From: Bacteroidales bacterium
GTDB taxonomy: Bacteria > Bacteroidota > Bacteroidia > Bacteroidales > GWA2-32-17
Assembly: GCA_026417155.1 (NCBI GenBank)
Contig: JAOADU010000009.1
Location: 1-35,345, forward strand
Direction: 5' to 3'
DNA: 35,345 bases
The translations under genes were made by a program, and so were the position numbers. This document shows, one piece after another, positions 1 to 8,246 of the stretch. Within the stretch, counting starts at the first letter, position 1, and each line of letters opens with the position of its first letter. The notes beneath the pieces are model-generated. The model was not told the origin of the DNA. It saw only the letters and a list, made by a program, of their open reading frames with translations, and ran no database searches.

Positions 1-369
1 GTACGGGAGCATACAGCTACAGCCTCAATGGTGGTATAGCTCAATCATCGAACGTGTTCAGCAACTTACCTTCGGGCAGCTATACGGTAGATGTATATGA
101 TGCGAACGGTTGCCAGACGACTGTATCGAACATACAAATCCAAAATCCGTCCTTATTAACCGCGACCGTAAGTTCGAGTAGTCAGGTATCGTGTCATAAT
201 GGTAGCGATGGTCAGATAGTAGTAACGGCTCAGGGTGGTACGGGAGCATACAGCTACAGCCTCAACGGTGGTATAGCTCAATCATCGAACGTATTCAGCA
301 ACTTACCTTCGGGCAGCTATACGGTAGATGTATATGATGCGAACGGTTGCCAGACGACTGTCTCGAACA
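1..369 (+). repeat. 237-bp tandem repeat inside the adhesin gene
   Basis: Bases 1-132 recur at 238-369, an offset of exactly 237 bases (79 codons). I find three mismatches by eye, at 29/266, 56/293 and 125/362. The intervening bases 133-237 complete one full unit. After about 370 the repeats continue only at the protein level. The window starts inside a copy, so more copies probably lie upstream. Confidence 0.9.
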
Positions 370-2294
370 CCATCCTTACTAATCCAAGTCCTATTTCAGT
401 TGAATCTATCTATACAAAGCCAATCTCATGTTATGGTTATAGTGATGGAGAAATAATAATTGCTTCAAATGGTGGCACGGGTAATTTATCATATAGTATA
501 AATAACAGTTCCTATCAAACTTCTAATATATTTAACAACTTAGCAGCAGGAACATACTTTGTTCAAATAAAAGATGATCAAGGTTGTATCACAAATTATG
601 GTCCTATTATATTGATAAATCCTCCACAATTAACAATTCAATATACAGCAAGCGATCAGGTTAGCTGTTTCAATGCTCAAGATGGTTCAATAAATATTGT
701 TGCAAGTGGTGGAACAGGAAGTTATCAATATATTTTAAATGGTTCAACCAGTCAGAATACACCTACATTTACTAATCTTTCATCGGGAACATATAATGTT
801 ATGGTTATAGATGAAAATGGTTGTAGTGTAAAAATTAACAATATTGTTATAGAAAATCCAGCTGCAATAGAAATTGCTTATACTTCTTCGCAAGTTGTTT
901 CTTGTTATAATTCAAACGATGGATACATACAAGTGTATGCTCAAGGTGGGAATGGAAATTTACAATATAGCTTAGATGGTCAAAATTTCACTCTTAATGG
1001 TTTATTCCAATCATTAAGTGCCGGTACGTATGTAGTTTATGTAAAAGATGAGAATGGCTGTTTAGCAGAGTCGTCGCCAATAATAATTCAAAATCCTCAA
1101 CCAATTAGTGTTACCTCTCAAATTTCACAATCAATTTCTTGTGCTGACGAAAGTAATGGTGAAATAACAGTAATTGCAAGTGGTGGAGCAGGAAATTATT
1201 TATATACTTTAAATGGGAACGTAGCACAAAACCATGGTGTTTTTGGAAATCTTTCGGAGGGTTATTATTTAGTACAAGTAACAGATGCGAATGGTTGTTC
1301 TACGACACAAACTATTTATTTAGGCGCACCAGATCCATTAGAAGTAAGTTATAATATGTTTTGTAAAGCAGGAGATGTAATGTTAACTATTTATGCTAAA
1401 GGAGGTGATGGAAATTATGTATATTCATTAGATAATGGTCAAACATTTTCAACAAGTGCTGGTTATGGTGATTTAACTCCAGGTAGCATCTTACAAATAG
1501 TAGTTAAAGATGGAAATAATTGTATTAGCGCACCTATTATTGTGGAAGTACAAAGTATGAATACATTACAAGCGAGCATTTCAGTTTTACAACACAATAA
1601 GTGTTATGGTCAATCGGACGCAATAATTCAGGTGTTTGCTAATGGCGGTGTTCCTCCTTATTCATATTATTTGAATAATCAAATAACACAATTACAACAA
1701 GGTCAGATAAATAATGTACCAGCAGGCAATAACATATTATTGGTAAAGGATTCGAATGGTTGTCCATATGAAGTATCGTTTGATATTAATGAAGCCAATC
1801 CGATAACAGCGAATATTGTAAAAATTACTGACCCCGATTGTTATTTAAATAATTATGGAAAGGCACAAGTAGAAGTACAAGGAGGGCAAATTCCATATAC
1901 AATACAATGGTCTAATGGAGAAAACTCAACATTAGCTCAAAACTTAACACCCGGGAATCATACGGTTACAATTACCGATGCTTATAATTGCAGCATTACA
2001 CAACAGGTTCAAGTAGGAATGAGTACAATTGTTGTAAAGCCATCTATTGTAAACGTTTTCACACCTAATGGAGATGGTAAAAACGACACATGGGTTATTA
2101 ATAATATAGAATTATTTAAAGAAAATGAATTATTTGTCTATAATCGCTGGGGTAATGAGGTGTTTACTACCAAAAATTATCGCAACAATTGGGATGGCAG
2201 CGATTTAACAGAAGGTACTTATTTCTACATATTAAAAGTAAAAGATTGTGAACAATGGACAGAATTCAATGGTTACGTTACAATATTAAGATAA
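1..2294 (+). CDS. SprB-repeat surface adhesin with type B T9SS sorting domain (5' end outside window)
   Basis: This is the C-terminal part of a large secreted surface protein. The frame is open to the first base, so the start and signal peptide lie upstream. It contains about nine SprB-type repeats of roughly 79 residues (the first one cut), each with an aromatic-rich strand, a 'GTY.V.V.D.NGC' strand and a turn ending in 'GG'. The last 85 or so residues form the gliding-motility-type CTD (type B; family TIGR04131), recognised by 'NVFTPNGDGKND' and 'YNRWGNEVF'. In Flavobacterium johnsoniae, SprB is a mobile cell-surface adhesin exported by the T9SS, and its type B CTD needs the PorP-like protein SprF. 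The next gene here is a PorP/SprF homologue 19 bases downstream, which supports a dedicated export pair. A role in adhesion is inferred; gliding is not shown. The first two repeats are nearly identical in DNA, unlike the rest. Confidence 0.9.
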   Translation, partial: TGAYSYSLNGGIAQSSNVFSNLPSGSYTVDVYDANGCQTTVSNIQIQNPSLLTATVSSSSQVSCHNGSDGQIVVTAQGGTGAYSYSLNGGIAQSSNVFSNLPSGSYTVDVYDANGCQTTVSNTILTNPSPISVESIYTKPISCYGYSDGEIIIASNGGTGNLSYSINNSSYQTSNIFNNLAAGTYFVQIKDDQGCITNYGPIILINPPQLTIQYTASDQVSCFNAQDGSINIVASGGTGSYQYILNGSTSQNTPTFTNLSSGTYNVMVIDENGCSVKINNIVIENPAAIEIAYTSSQVVSCYNSNDGYIQVYAQGGNGNLQYSLDGQNFTLNGLFQSLSAGTYVVYVKDENGCLAESSPIIIQNPQPISVTSQISQSISCADESNGEITVIASGGAGNYLYTLNGNVAQNHGVFGNLSEGYYLVQVTDANGCSTTQTIYLGAPDPLEVSYNMFCKAGDVMLTIYAKGGDGNYVYSLDNGQTFSTSAGYGDLTPGSILQIVVKDGNNCISAPIIVEVQSMNTLQASISVLQHNKCYGQSDAIIQVFANGGVPPYSYYLNNQITQLQQGQINNVPAGNNILLVKDSNGCPYEVSFDINEANPITANIVKITDPDCYLNNYGKAQVEVQGGQIPYTIQWSNGENSTLAQNLTPGNHTVTITDAYNCSITQQVQVGMSTIVVKPSIVNVFTPNGDGKNDTWVINNIELFKENELFVYNRWGNEVFTTKNYRNNWDGSDLTEGTYFYILKVKDCEQWTEFNGYVTILR

Positions 2295-2313
2295 TAATAA
2301 AAAATTTAAAGTT

Positions 2314-3279
2314 ATGAAAACAACAGTCTTCTATATAACAATCATGTGCATGTTGATTAGCTTATACATGAAATCACAACAAAATGCACACTATAGTCAG
2401 TATATATTTAACCAACTAGTAATAAATCCTGCGTATGCTGGTGCAAAAGGTTTAGTTAATGTAAATACGATGTATAACAAACAATGGTCTGGTTTAGAAG
2501 GATCACCACGAACATTAACAATTAGTGCAGAAGGACCTGTATTCGACATGATGGGACTTGGCGTACATTTTATTCAAGACGAATTAGGAGCACAAAAACA
2601 AACGGCAGCTTATGGTAGTTATGCTTATAGACTCAGACTTTCGTCACATTGGCGATTGTCAATAGGAATGGCATTGGGAATTACGTATAACAGCATCGAT
2701 GGTACCCGCTTTACGCAAAATGACGAAGTATTAAACGACCCTGCTATTCCACAGTCGCGGGTTACAAATACACTATTTGATAGCAAATTTGGATTATTTT
2801 TATTTACAAAGAAATTTTATGCTGGATTGTCTGTTAGCGAATTAACTGCAAACATTAAATCTCCCGATGACGTCTTGGCTGCAGCACAAAAACAACATTT
2901 TTATTTCTCTACCGGATACGTATTTAAATTAAATGAACAAATGAAAATGAAACCTAGTATCATTGTTAAAGAAGATGGGAAAGCGTTAACCAACATAGAT
3001 ATTAGTAATTATGTTTTGTACAAAAATACCGTTTGGTTTGGTTTAACCTATCGTACAGGAGCTCCTTTGTTTACAAGCAAAACATTAGATAATTCTCTAC
3101 ATTACAGAGATGCTGCTATTGCTATGCTTGACTATAATATTACTGATAATTTAAGGGTAGGATACGCTTTTCAATATTCTTTGACCAAACTTAGCAATTA
3201 TTATGGTCACGAAATATTATTAGGTTATTATTTTGCTAAAGCACCGCGTACAAAAATGTTAACTCCACGTTATTTTTAA
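2314..3279 (+). CDS. PorP/SprF-family T9SS outer-membrane protein
   Basis: This 321-residue protein belongs to the PorP/SprF family (TIGR03519). It has a hydrophobic N-terminal signal sequence, then the family's opening 'YSQYIFNQLVINPAYAGAKG', then 'QWSGLEGSPRTL' and alternating beta strands expected to form an outer-membrane barrel. PorP of Porphyromonas gingivalis is a T9SS component. SprF of F. johnsoniae is a specialised paralogue needed to export SprB, a type B CTD cargo. The position 19 bases after a type B CTD adhesin, with no terminator or promoter between, suggests an SprF-like role for this one cargo. The 5' leader has no Shine-Dalgarno sequence, which is usual in this phylum. Family membership is firm; SprF rather than PorP function is inferred from context. 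Confidence 0.92.
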   Translation: MKTTVFYITIMCMLISLYMKSQQNAHYSQYIFNQLVINPAYAGAKGLVNVNTMYNKQWSGLEGSPRTLTISAEGPVFDMMGLGVHFIQDELGAQKQTAAYGSYAYRLRLSSHWRLSIGMALGITYNSIDGTRFTQNDEVLNDPAIPQSRVTNTLFDSKFGLFLFTKKFYAGLSVSELTANIKSPDDVLAAAQKQHFYFSTGYVFKLNEQMKMKPSIIVKEDGKALTNIDISNYVLYKNTVWFGLTYRTGAPLFTSKTLDNSLHYRDAAIAMLDYNITDNLRVGYAFQYSLTKLSNYYGHEILLGYYFAKAPRTKMLTPRYF

Positions 3280-3292
3280 AAATTGAACCGTT

Positions 3293-5242
3293 ATGAAAAC
3301 AACCGTTTTATTACCAATATTGATGATAATCGCTATCATCGTAAATGCTCAACGAAGCAAGTTAGAGCAAGCAAAACAATACAAAGAAAACTATGAATTT
3401 TCGAAAGCAATTGCAATATACGAAGAATTGCACAAGAAAGGGCAATTAAAAGATCCCGATGTTATTCAAGATGCAGCACAAAGTTATATTATGATTAACG
3501 ACATGGAATCGGCACAATATTTTCTCGATAAAATCAACAGTTTGCGAGTTTATAAACCGCAAGAATTAATGAATTATGCTTATGTGCTGAAAACAAATGC
3601 CGAATATCAAGCTGCAGTTAGCATTTACAAGCGTATAAAAGGATTGTTTCCTCATTTGTCGTACAAAATTCCATCGCTTATAGAATCTTGTTATTTAGCC
3701 GAAGAATGGATGAATAATCCCCAATTATACAATGTTCAAAATTTAAGCGATATTAATACACCCTATTCTGAGTTTGCGATAACTCGATACGAAGATGGTT
3801 ACTTTTTTATTACCGACAGAAAAGAACCGAATAAAAGTTATAAACCTGAAGAAATTTTCGGATGGACAGGGAATCCGTATTTAAGAATTTATCACTTGCC
3901 TAATTTAGACCAAAAAGAAATTCACTCTGAAATAGATTATATGAATACAACTTTCCATAATGGTCCTGTAGTTTACGATTTCAAAAACAAAACTTTGTAT
4001 ATAACCAAAACAAAAAGGTACAAAGTAAAATCAGGAATTGTGAATTCTAATCCAACCGAATTTCTCGACAATTCCGATCAGGAAGTCTTTATTAATCGTT
4101 TAGAATTATATTCATTAGAATTTGTAGATGGTGAATGGAAAAACAGAAAAGAATTTCCTTATAATAATGTAGAACGTTATTCTATTGGTCATCCAGCACT
4201 TTCGCCTGATGGCAAAATTTTATATTTTGTTTCAGATATGCCCGGAAGCATAGGTAAAAGCGATATATGGTATTGCGAACGGTTGGAAGATGGAAGTTGG
4301 GATATACCAAAAAATGCAGGAAGTATGATAAATACCGAAGAAAAAGAAATGTTCCCTTACGTGGATAGTGATGGGACATTATATTTTTCAAGCGATGGAC
4401 ATATGGGGATGGGTGGATTGGACATATTCCGAGCAAAGGGTGAAAAAAATAAATGGTCAACACCTGAAAATCTTAAGTATCCAATAAATTCACCTAAAGA
4501 TGATTTTGCTCCGTTATTTATTATTCCTGGAAAAATAGGCTATTTATCTTCAAATCGCAATGGGGGTAAAGGATCAGATGATATATACTTTTTTGCTAAA
4601 CAAGTAAATGTTGTTGTCAGAACATACGAAAAGATAAATAATAAAAATATTATTGTTCCTAATGTGTACATTACAGTCGAAAAAAATAACGAAGAAGAAA
4701 GCAGGGTCTATAAAACAGATATTTATGGCGAAACGAGTTTTCTAACACATTACAACGAGGAAATGAAAATTACGGCAAATCATGAAAACTATATTGGTTC
4801 GGAAAAAATAATAAAAGCAGCTGTAGAAAATGATACTTTATATGTAGATATGTTTTTAGATAAAATAGAGCTCAACAAAACATTTGTCCTCGAAAATATC
4901 TATTATGATTTTGATAAATGGAATATTCGTTCTGATGCTGCTATTGAATTAGATAAATTAGTAAAAATACTAAAAGAACATCCCGAAATAGATATCGAAC
5001 TAAGTTCGCATACCGATAGTCGTGGAACTCATCAATACAATAGAGTTCTCTCTCAACGAAGAGCAGAATCGGCAGTTGCCTACATTATTTCAAAAGGAAT
5101 TGATGCAAAACGAATAGTAGCCAAAGGGTATGGCGAAGAAAAACTTAGAGAACCGTGTCCCGATGGTGTTAATTGCACAGAAGCTCAGCATCAACTCAAC
5201 CGAAGAACGGAGTTCACAATTACAAATATTCGAAAAAAGTAA
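3293..5242 (+). CDS. PorE-like multidomain protein: TPR, PD40 beta-propeller, CRD, OmpA_C
   Basis: The 649-residue protein has a signal sequence, TPR-like helices (about 20-120), a WD40/PD40-type propeller (about 145-435, with blades such as 'GHPALSPDGKILYFVSD' and 'LYFSSDGHMGMGG'), a carboxypeptidase-regulatory-like beta domain (about 440-520) and a C-terminal OmpA-like domain (about 530-645). Asp575 in 'HTDSRG' and Arg590 match the pair that binds diaminopimelate of peptidoglycan in OmpA proteins. The domain order is that of P. gingivalis PorE, a T9SS component that links the outer-membrane machinery to peptidoglycan. It starts 13 bases after the PorP/SprF gene and is last before a strong terminator, so the three genes look like one transcription unit. 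It may be a cargo-specific PorE paralogue rather than the core one; the window cannot decide. Confidence 0.88.
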   Translation: MKTTVLLPILMIIAIIVNAQRSKLEQAKQYKENYEFSKAIAIYEELHKKGQLKDPDVIQDAAQSYIMINDMESAQYFLDKINSLRVYKPQELMNYAYVLKTNAEYQAAVSIYKRIKGLFPHLSYKIPSLIESCYLAEEWMNNPQLYNVQNLSDINTPYSEFAITRYEDGYFFITDRKEPNKSYKPEEIFGWTGNPYLRIYHLPNLDQKEIHSEIDYMNTTFHNGPVVYDFKNKTLYITKTKRYKVKSGIVNSNPTEFLDNSDQEVFINRLELYSLEFVDGEWKNRKEFPYNNVERYSIGHPALSPDGKILYFVSDMPGSIGKSDIWYCERLEDGSWDIPKNAGSMINTEEKEMFPYVDSDGTLYFSSDGHMGMGGLDIFRAKGEKNKWSTPENLKYPINSPKDDFAPLFIIPGKIGYLSSNRNGGKGSDDIYFFAKQVNVVVRTYEKINNKNIIVPNVYITVEKNNEEESRVYKTDIYGETSFLTHYNEEMKITANHENYIGSEKIIKAAVENDTLYVDMFLDKIELNKTFVLENIYYDFDKWNIRSDAAIELDKLVKILKEHPEIDIELSSHTDSRGTHQYNRVLSQRRAESAVAYIISKGIDAKRIVAKGYGEEKLREPCPDGVNCTEAQHQLNRRTEFTITNIRKK

Positions 5243-5269
5243 TTAACAACAAAAGCTAATGGTAAAATA

Positions 5270-5305
5270 AGAGGAAGTTTAATTAAACACTTCCTCTTTT
5301 TTTTT
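5270..5305 (+). terminator. Rho-independent terminator of the adhesin cassette
   Basis: A 9-bp stem pairs 5270-5278 with 5289-5297 around an A/T-rich loop and is followed by eight T residues (5298-5305). It lies 27 bases after the PorE-like stop codon, with no other gene nearby on the plus strand, and closes the adhesin cassette. Confidence 0.9.
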
Positions 5306-5396
5306 GTGCAATGTATGCAAATTAGTTTTTGTCAAAAATATTAGGGTGTTCGTAAAATATAACATTAAATTAAACTATGAAAATTCATTAAAATTT

Positions 5397-5404
5397 TAAT
5401 TTTG
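5397..5404 (+). promoter_or_regulatory. Probable -7 element TAATTTTG
   Basis: This matches the Bacteroidota -7 consensus TAnnTTTG and would start transcription about 15-20 bases before the ATG at 5430. No clear TTTG lies at the -33 position, so this is a moderate call. Confidence 0.45.
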
Positions 5405-5429
5405 AAATCATTTATGTTAAAAAATGCGA

Positions 5430-8054
5430 ATGAAATTTATAAATATCGCAATTTTATTAACAATTGTATTTAATGTTTTTTCGCAAACAACACTCGAAAG
5501 AGGCGATTTGCTTATTTTAGGTGTAAATGCTAATAGAAATTCATGTGATGGTGCAAGTGAAGGAAGAGACGAAATAAGTTTTGTTTGTTTCAAAGATATT
5601 ACTACAGGAACAACTATAGATATTACTGATAATGGTTACGAGCGATGTAATGCCAATCAATGGGGTGATACCGAAGGAACATTGCGCATTACTCGAACAG
5701 GAGGAACAATAACAGCAGGAACCGTTATTACTTTTAGATTCGATGGAAATGGTCATACCGAACACATGGGAGTTAGTCCAGATAATAATTGGACATTTAA
5801 TTCATTAAACGGACCGAGTAATTATTTTAATTTAAATAATGGTGGCGATCAGGTTTATTTTATGCAAGGTGGCACATGGAACAATCCAGGTGGTACTCAC
5901 GATGCAACATATCTTCCAGCAAGTTCTGTATTATTTGGATTTTCAACTAATGGACTATGGACAGCAAGTTGTTCAACAAATCCAACTCAACATTCGAATA
6001 AGTTCCCTGGAATGGAATGTTTTTTCTCAAATCCCACGTCAGCAACAGATTTTAGCAAATATTGCGGTCCAATTACCGCAGCAACACAACGAGAGTGGAT
6101 AGATCGTGTAAACAATCCATCGAATTGGTGTACATATACGGACTGTAATTCTTATAGCTCTTCAGGATACAATTTTGCATCAGGTTTTACTATCAGCATT
6201 TCGCCTGGTGGCTTTAGCTCAGGAGTATGGGTTGGTGATGCTTCGACCGATTGGTTTAATTGCGAAAATTGGCAGAATAAGCTAATTCCTAATAGTAGCA
6301 CCAACGTTACTATTGATCAGTCGGCAATAAACGATTGTATAATTAATTCAGGAACTGCCGTTTGCAACAATTTAGTTGTATCATCAAATAATAATTTTAA
6401 TCGAAATCTAATTGTGCAAAATACAGCTGTACTAAATTGCAGTGGCGATGTATTTATCAATAAATCAGCAGGAACAGGAATTTTATATATAGAATTGTTA
6501 AATTCAGCTAAGTTGAATTGTCAAAATTTTTCAGTTAAAGGAACGTTAGCTGGAGCTGAAAACGGGATGTTTCGATTAAAATCAAATAATGCCATATTAA
6601 CAGTAAATGGAAATCTAACCATACAAACAGGTGGTGCATTAGATCTTGATAATAATAGCTGGGGAAGTTTGGAAGGAACAATACAATTACATGGAAATTG
6701 GGTAAATAATGAAACAGAAAGTGCCTTTAAACAAGGCGAATCAACGGTTAAATTTATTGGGAATGCGAATCAAACAATAAGTGTAACGGGAGCACAACCA
6801 GAAATATTTTGGAATTTAGAAATTAATAAAACGGGAGGAAAGGTAATACTTAACAACAATATTGAAGTAGGAGGAAGTTCTGCAAACATAATTGCTAATC
6901 GTAAAGGAATTCTTACATTAACAAATAAAGTTATTGAAACAGGTTCCAATTATTTATATGTAACGAATCCAGAAATTACTTCTGTAAGTGGAGGTTCGAC
7001 AAGCTCTTTTATTGATGGAAAATTAAGACGTCATACAAATGCTGCAGATTTATATAATTTTTCAGTAGGCGAAGGAACTCAATATATGCAAATGGCAATT
7101 CGAACAACAAATTCGTCTGAAAATGTTATAGAAGTAGATGCCCAAAATTCAGGATATGGAACATATATTCCAATAGAACCAATGCCTTTGGGATTGACCA
7201 ATGTTAGTCTCTTTCGTTGGTGGGATGTAAAAAAGATATTGGGGACAACACCCGTTTTTATTAGATTATATTGGCAAACATTATCTGCTGATGGTATAGT
7301 AGATGCTACTAAACTTGTTGTAGCACATTGGAGTAATATTAATCATTCAGGCAATCCATCTACATTGCAATGGTGGAATAGAGGAAGAAATAGCATTAAT
7401 AGTACAGGAACCATTAATAATGGTTATGTAGAATCTGCTGAATCGGTTTCTACTTTTAGTCCTTTTACTTTTGGATCTATTGATTTAATCAATCCTTTAC
7501 CGGTTCAATTAATTTCATTTACAGGAAAATGCGTTCAATTAGGAAATAAATTACAATGGATTACAGCATCGGAATACAACAATGAAAATTTTATATTACA
7601 AAAATCTTATGATGGCATCTATTATCAAACAATAACAGTTGTTCCATCAAAAACAATAAATTCTAATTCATATAACTTTTATGAATACGAAGATATAGAT
7701 GTATCAACCTATACTGTTTATTATAAACTTTTACAATCCGATATAGATGGCAACACAAACGAACTAGACATAATTTCATTAAATTGTAAAGAAGAATTCA
7801 GTTCATCGTCAATTAATATTTTAATAGCAGAAAAAAAACAATTATTAATTAAAACTATTTTCGAAAATGCTACTGTTATTTCAATAAATATTGTGGATAG
7901 TCAAGGAAGGATAATTACAAATAGACAATATTTTGTTAATGATGACTCGAATATTTTATTTATTGAATTTAATCCAGAACTTACTTCGGGTTGTTATGTA
8001 TTGAATTATTATACAACAACACAATCGAACTCTATTCGGTTTATAATACCATAA
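5430..8054 (+). CDS. Large secreted mosaic protein with degenerate type A T9SS sorting domain
   Basis: An ATG exists at 5424 (two more residues), but the one at 5430 gives a better signal peptide ('[19 protein letters not shown]'). After the signal come: a domain of about 200 residues opening with '[20 protein letters not shown]' and containing 'ITDNGYE', a pattern found at the N-terminus of many Bacteroidota secreted proteins; a segment starting '[15 protein letters not shown]' that leads into parallel beta strands; and a beta domain from '[12 protein letters not shown]' that usually precedes the T9SS tail. The last 80 residues resemble a type A CTD but lack the usual 'YPNP'. No catalytic motif is visible. 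It is probably a surface or extracellular structural protein; its function is unknown. It is a single-gene unit between a terminator upstream and a convergent tRNA downstream. Confidence 0.8.
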   Translation: MKFINIAILLTIVFNVFSQTTLERGDLLILGVNANRNSCDGASEGRDEISFVCFKDITTGTTIDITDNGYERCNANQWGDTEGTLRITRTGGTITAGTVITFRFDGNGHTEHMGVSPDNNWTFNSLNGPSNYFNLNNGGDQVYFMQGGTWNNPGGTHDATYLPASSVLFGFSTNGLWTASCSTNPTQHSNKFPGMECFFSNPTSATDFSKYCGPITAATQREWIDRVNNPSNWCTYTDCNSYSSSGYNFASGFTISISPGGFSSGVWVGDASTDWFNCENWQNKLIPNSSTNVTIDQSAINDCIINSGTAVCNNLVVSSNNNFNRNLIVQNTAVLNCSGDVFINKSAGTGILYIELLNSAKLNCQNFSVKGTLAGAENGMFRLKSNNAILTVNGNLTIQTGGALDLDNNSWGSLEGTIQLHGNWVNNETESAFKQGESTVKFIGNANQTISVTGAQPEIFWNLEINKTGGKVILNNNIEVGGSSANIIANRKGILTLTNKVIETGSNYLYVTNPEITSVSGGSTSSFIDGKLRRHTNAADLYNFSVGEGTQYMQMAIRTTNSSENVIEVDAQNSGYGTYIPIEPMPLGLTNVSLFRWWDVKKILGTTPVFIRLYWQTLSADGIVDATKLVVAHWSNINHSGNPSTLQWWNRGRNSINSTGTINNGYVESAESVSTFSPFTFGSIDLINPLPVQLISFTGKCVQLGNKLQWITASEYNNENFILQKSYDGIYYQTITVVPSKTINSNSYNFYEYEDIDVSTYTVYYKLLQSDIDGNTNELDIISLNCKEEFSSSSINILIAEKKQLLIKTIFENATVISINIVDSQGRIITNRQYFVNDDSNILFIEFNPELTSGCYVLNYYTTTQSNSIRFIIP

Positions 8055-8079
8055 TTTCTATGTGAATGTATTTAAAATG

Positions 8080-8153
8080 TCGGGGCGAGAAGACTCGAAC
8101 TTCCGACCCCTTGCACCCCATGCAAGTGCGCTAGCCAACTGCGCCACGCCCCG
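8080..8153 (-). tRNA. tRNA-Pro (anticodon GGG)
   Basis: The minus strand folds into a full cloverleaf of 74 bases. The acceptor stem is CGGGGCG/CGCCCCG with discriminator A, the D stem GCGC/GCGC, the anticodon stem CTTGC/GCAAG with loop ATGGGGT (anticodon GGG), and the T arm GGAAG-TTCGAGT-CTTCT. The C1-G72 pair with A73 is the usual identity signature of bacterial tRNA-Pro. The 3' CCA is not encoded. It would read CCC and CCU codons. Confidence 0.95.
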
Positions 8154-8168
8154 AATAAAATTTTTTTA

Positions 8169-8200
8169 CAAAGATATATTAACCTTTTTTAATTTGCAAG
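8169..8200 (-). promoter_or_regulatory. Promoter of the tRNA-Pro gene
   Basis: On the minus strand TATCTTTG (8176 to 8169) matches TAnnTTTG. A CTTG at 8200-8197, 20 bases upstream, is close to the -33 TTTG. Transcription would start roughly 10 bases before the tRNA 5' end. The -33 element abuts that of the divergent TonB-receptor promoter. Confidence 0.65.
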
Positions 8201-8223
8201 TAAATTTTAACTGATTATCTTTG
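8193..8223 (+). promoter_or_regulatory. Promoter of the TonB receptor operon
   Basis: TTTG at 8193-8196, a 19-base spacer, and TATCTTTG at 8216-8223 form a perfect Bacteroidota promoter. The start point would be at about 8228-8230, so the ATG at 8229 is too close to be used and the one at 8247 is preferred. Confidence 0.8.
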
Positions 8224-8246
8224 ACGCAATGTATTTGAATTGTTTC

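Noticed and set aside
58-249. Antisense open frame in the SprB repeats
   Set aside because: It results from the repeated codon pattern of the adhesin gene on the other strand; there is no start context or known motif.
1-369. Tandem repeats as a possible CRISPR array
   Set aside because: The unit is 237 bases, in frame, and codes for SprB repeats; there are no short repeat/spacer alternations.
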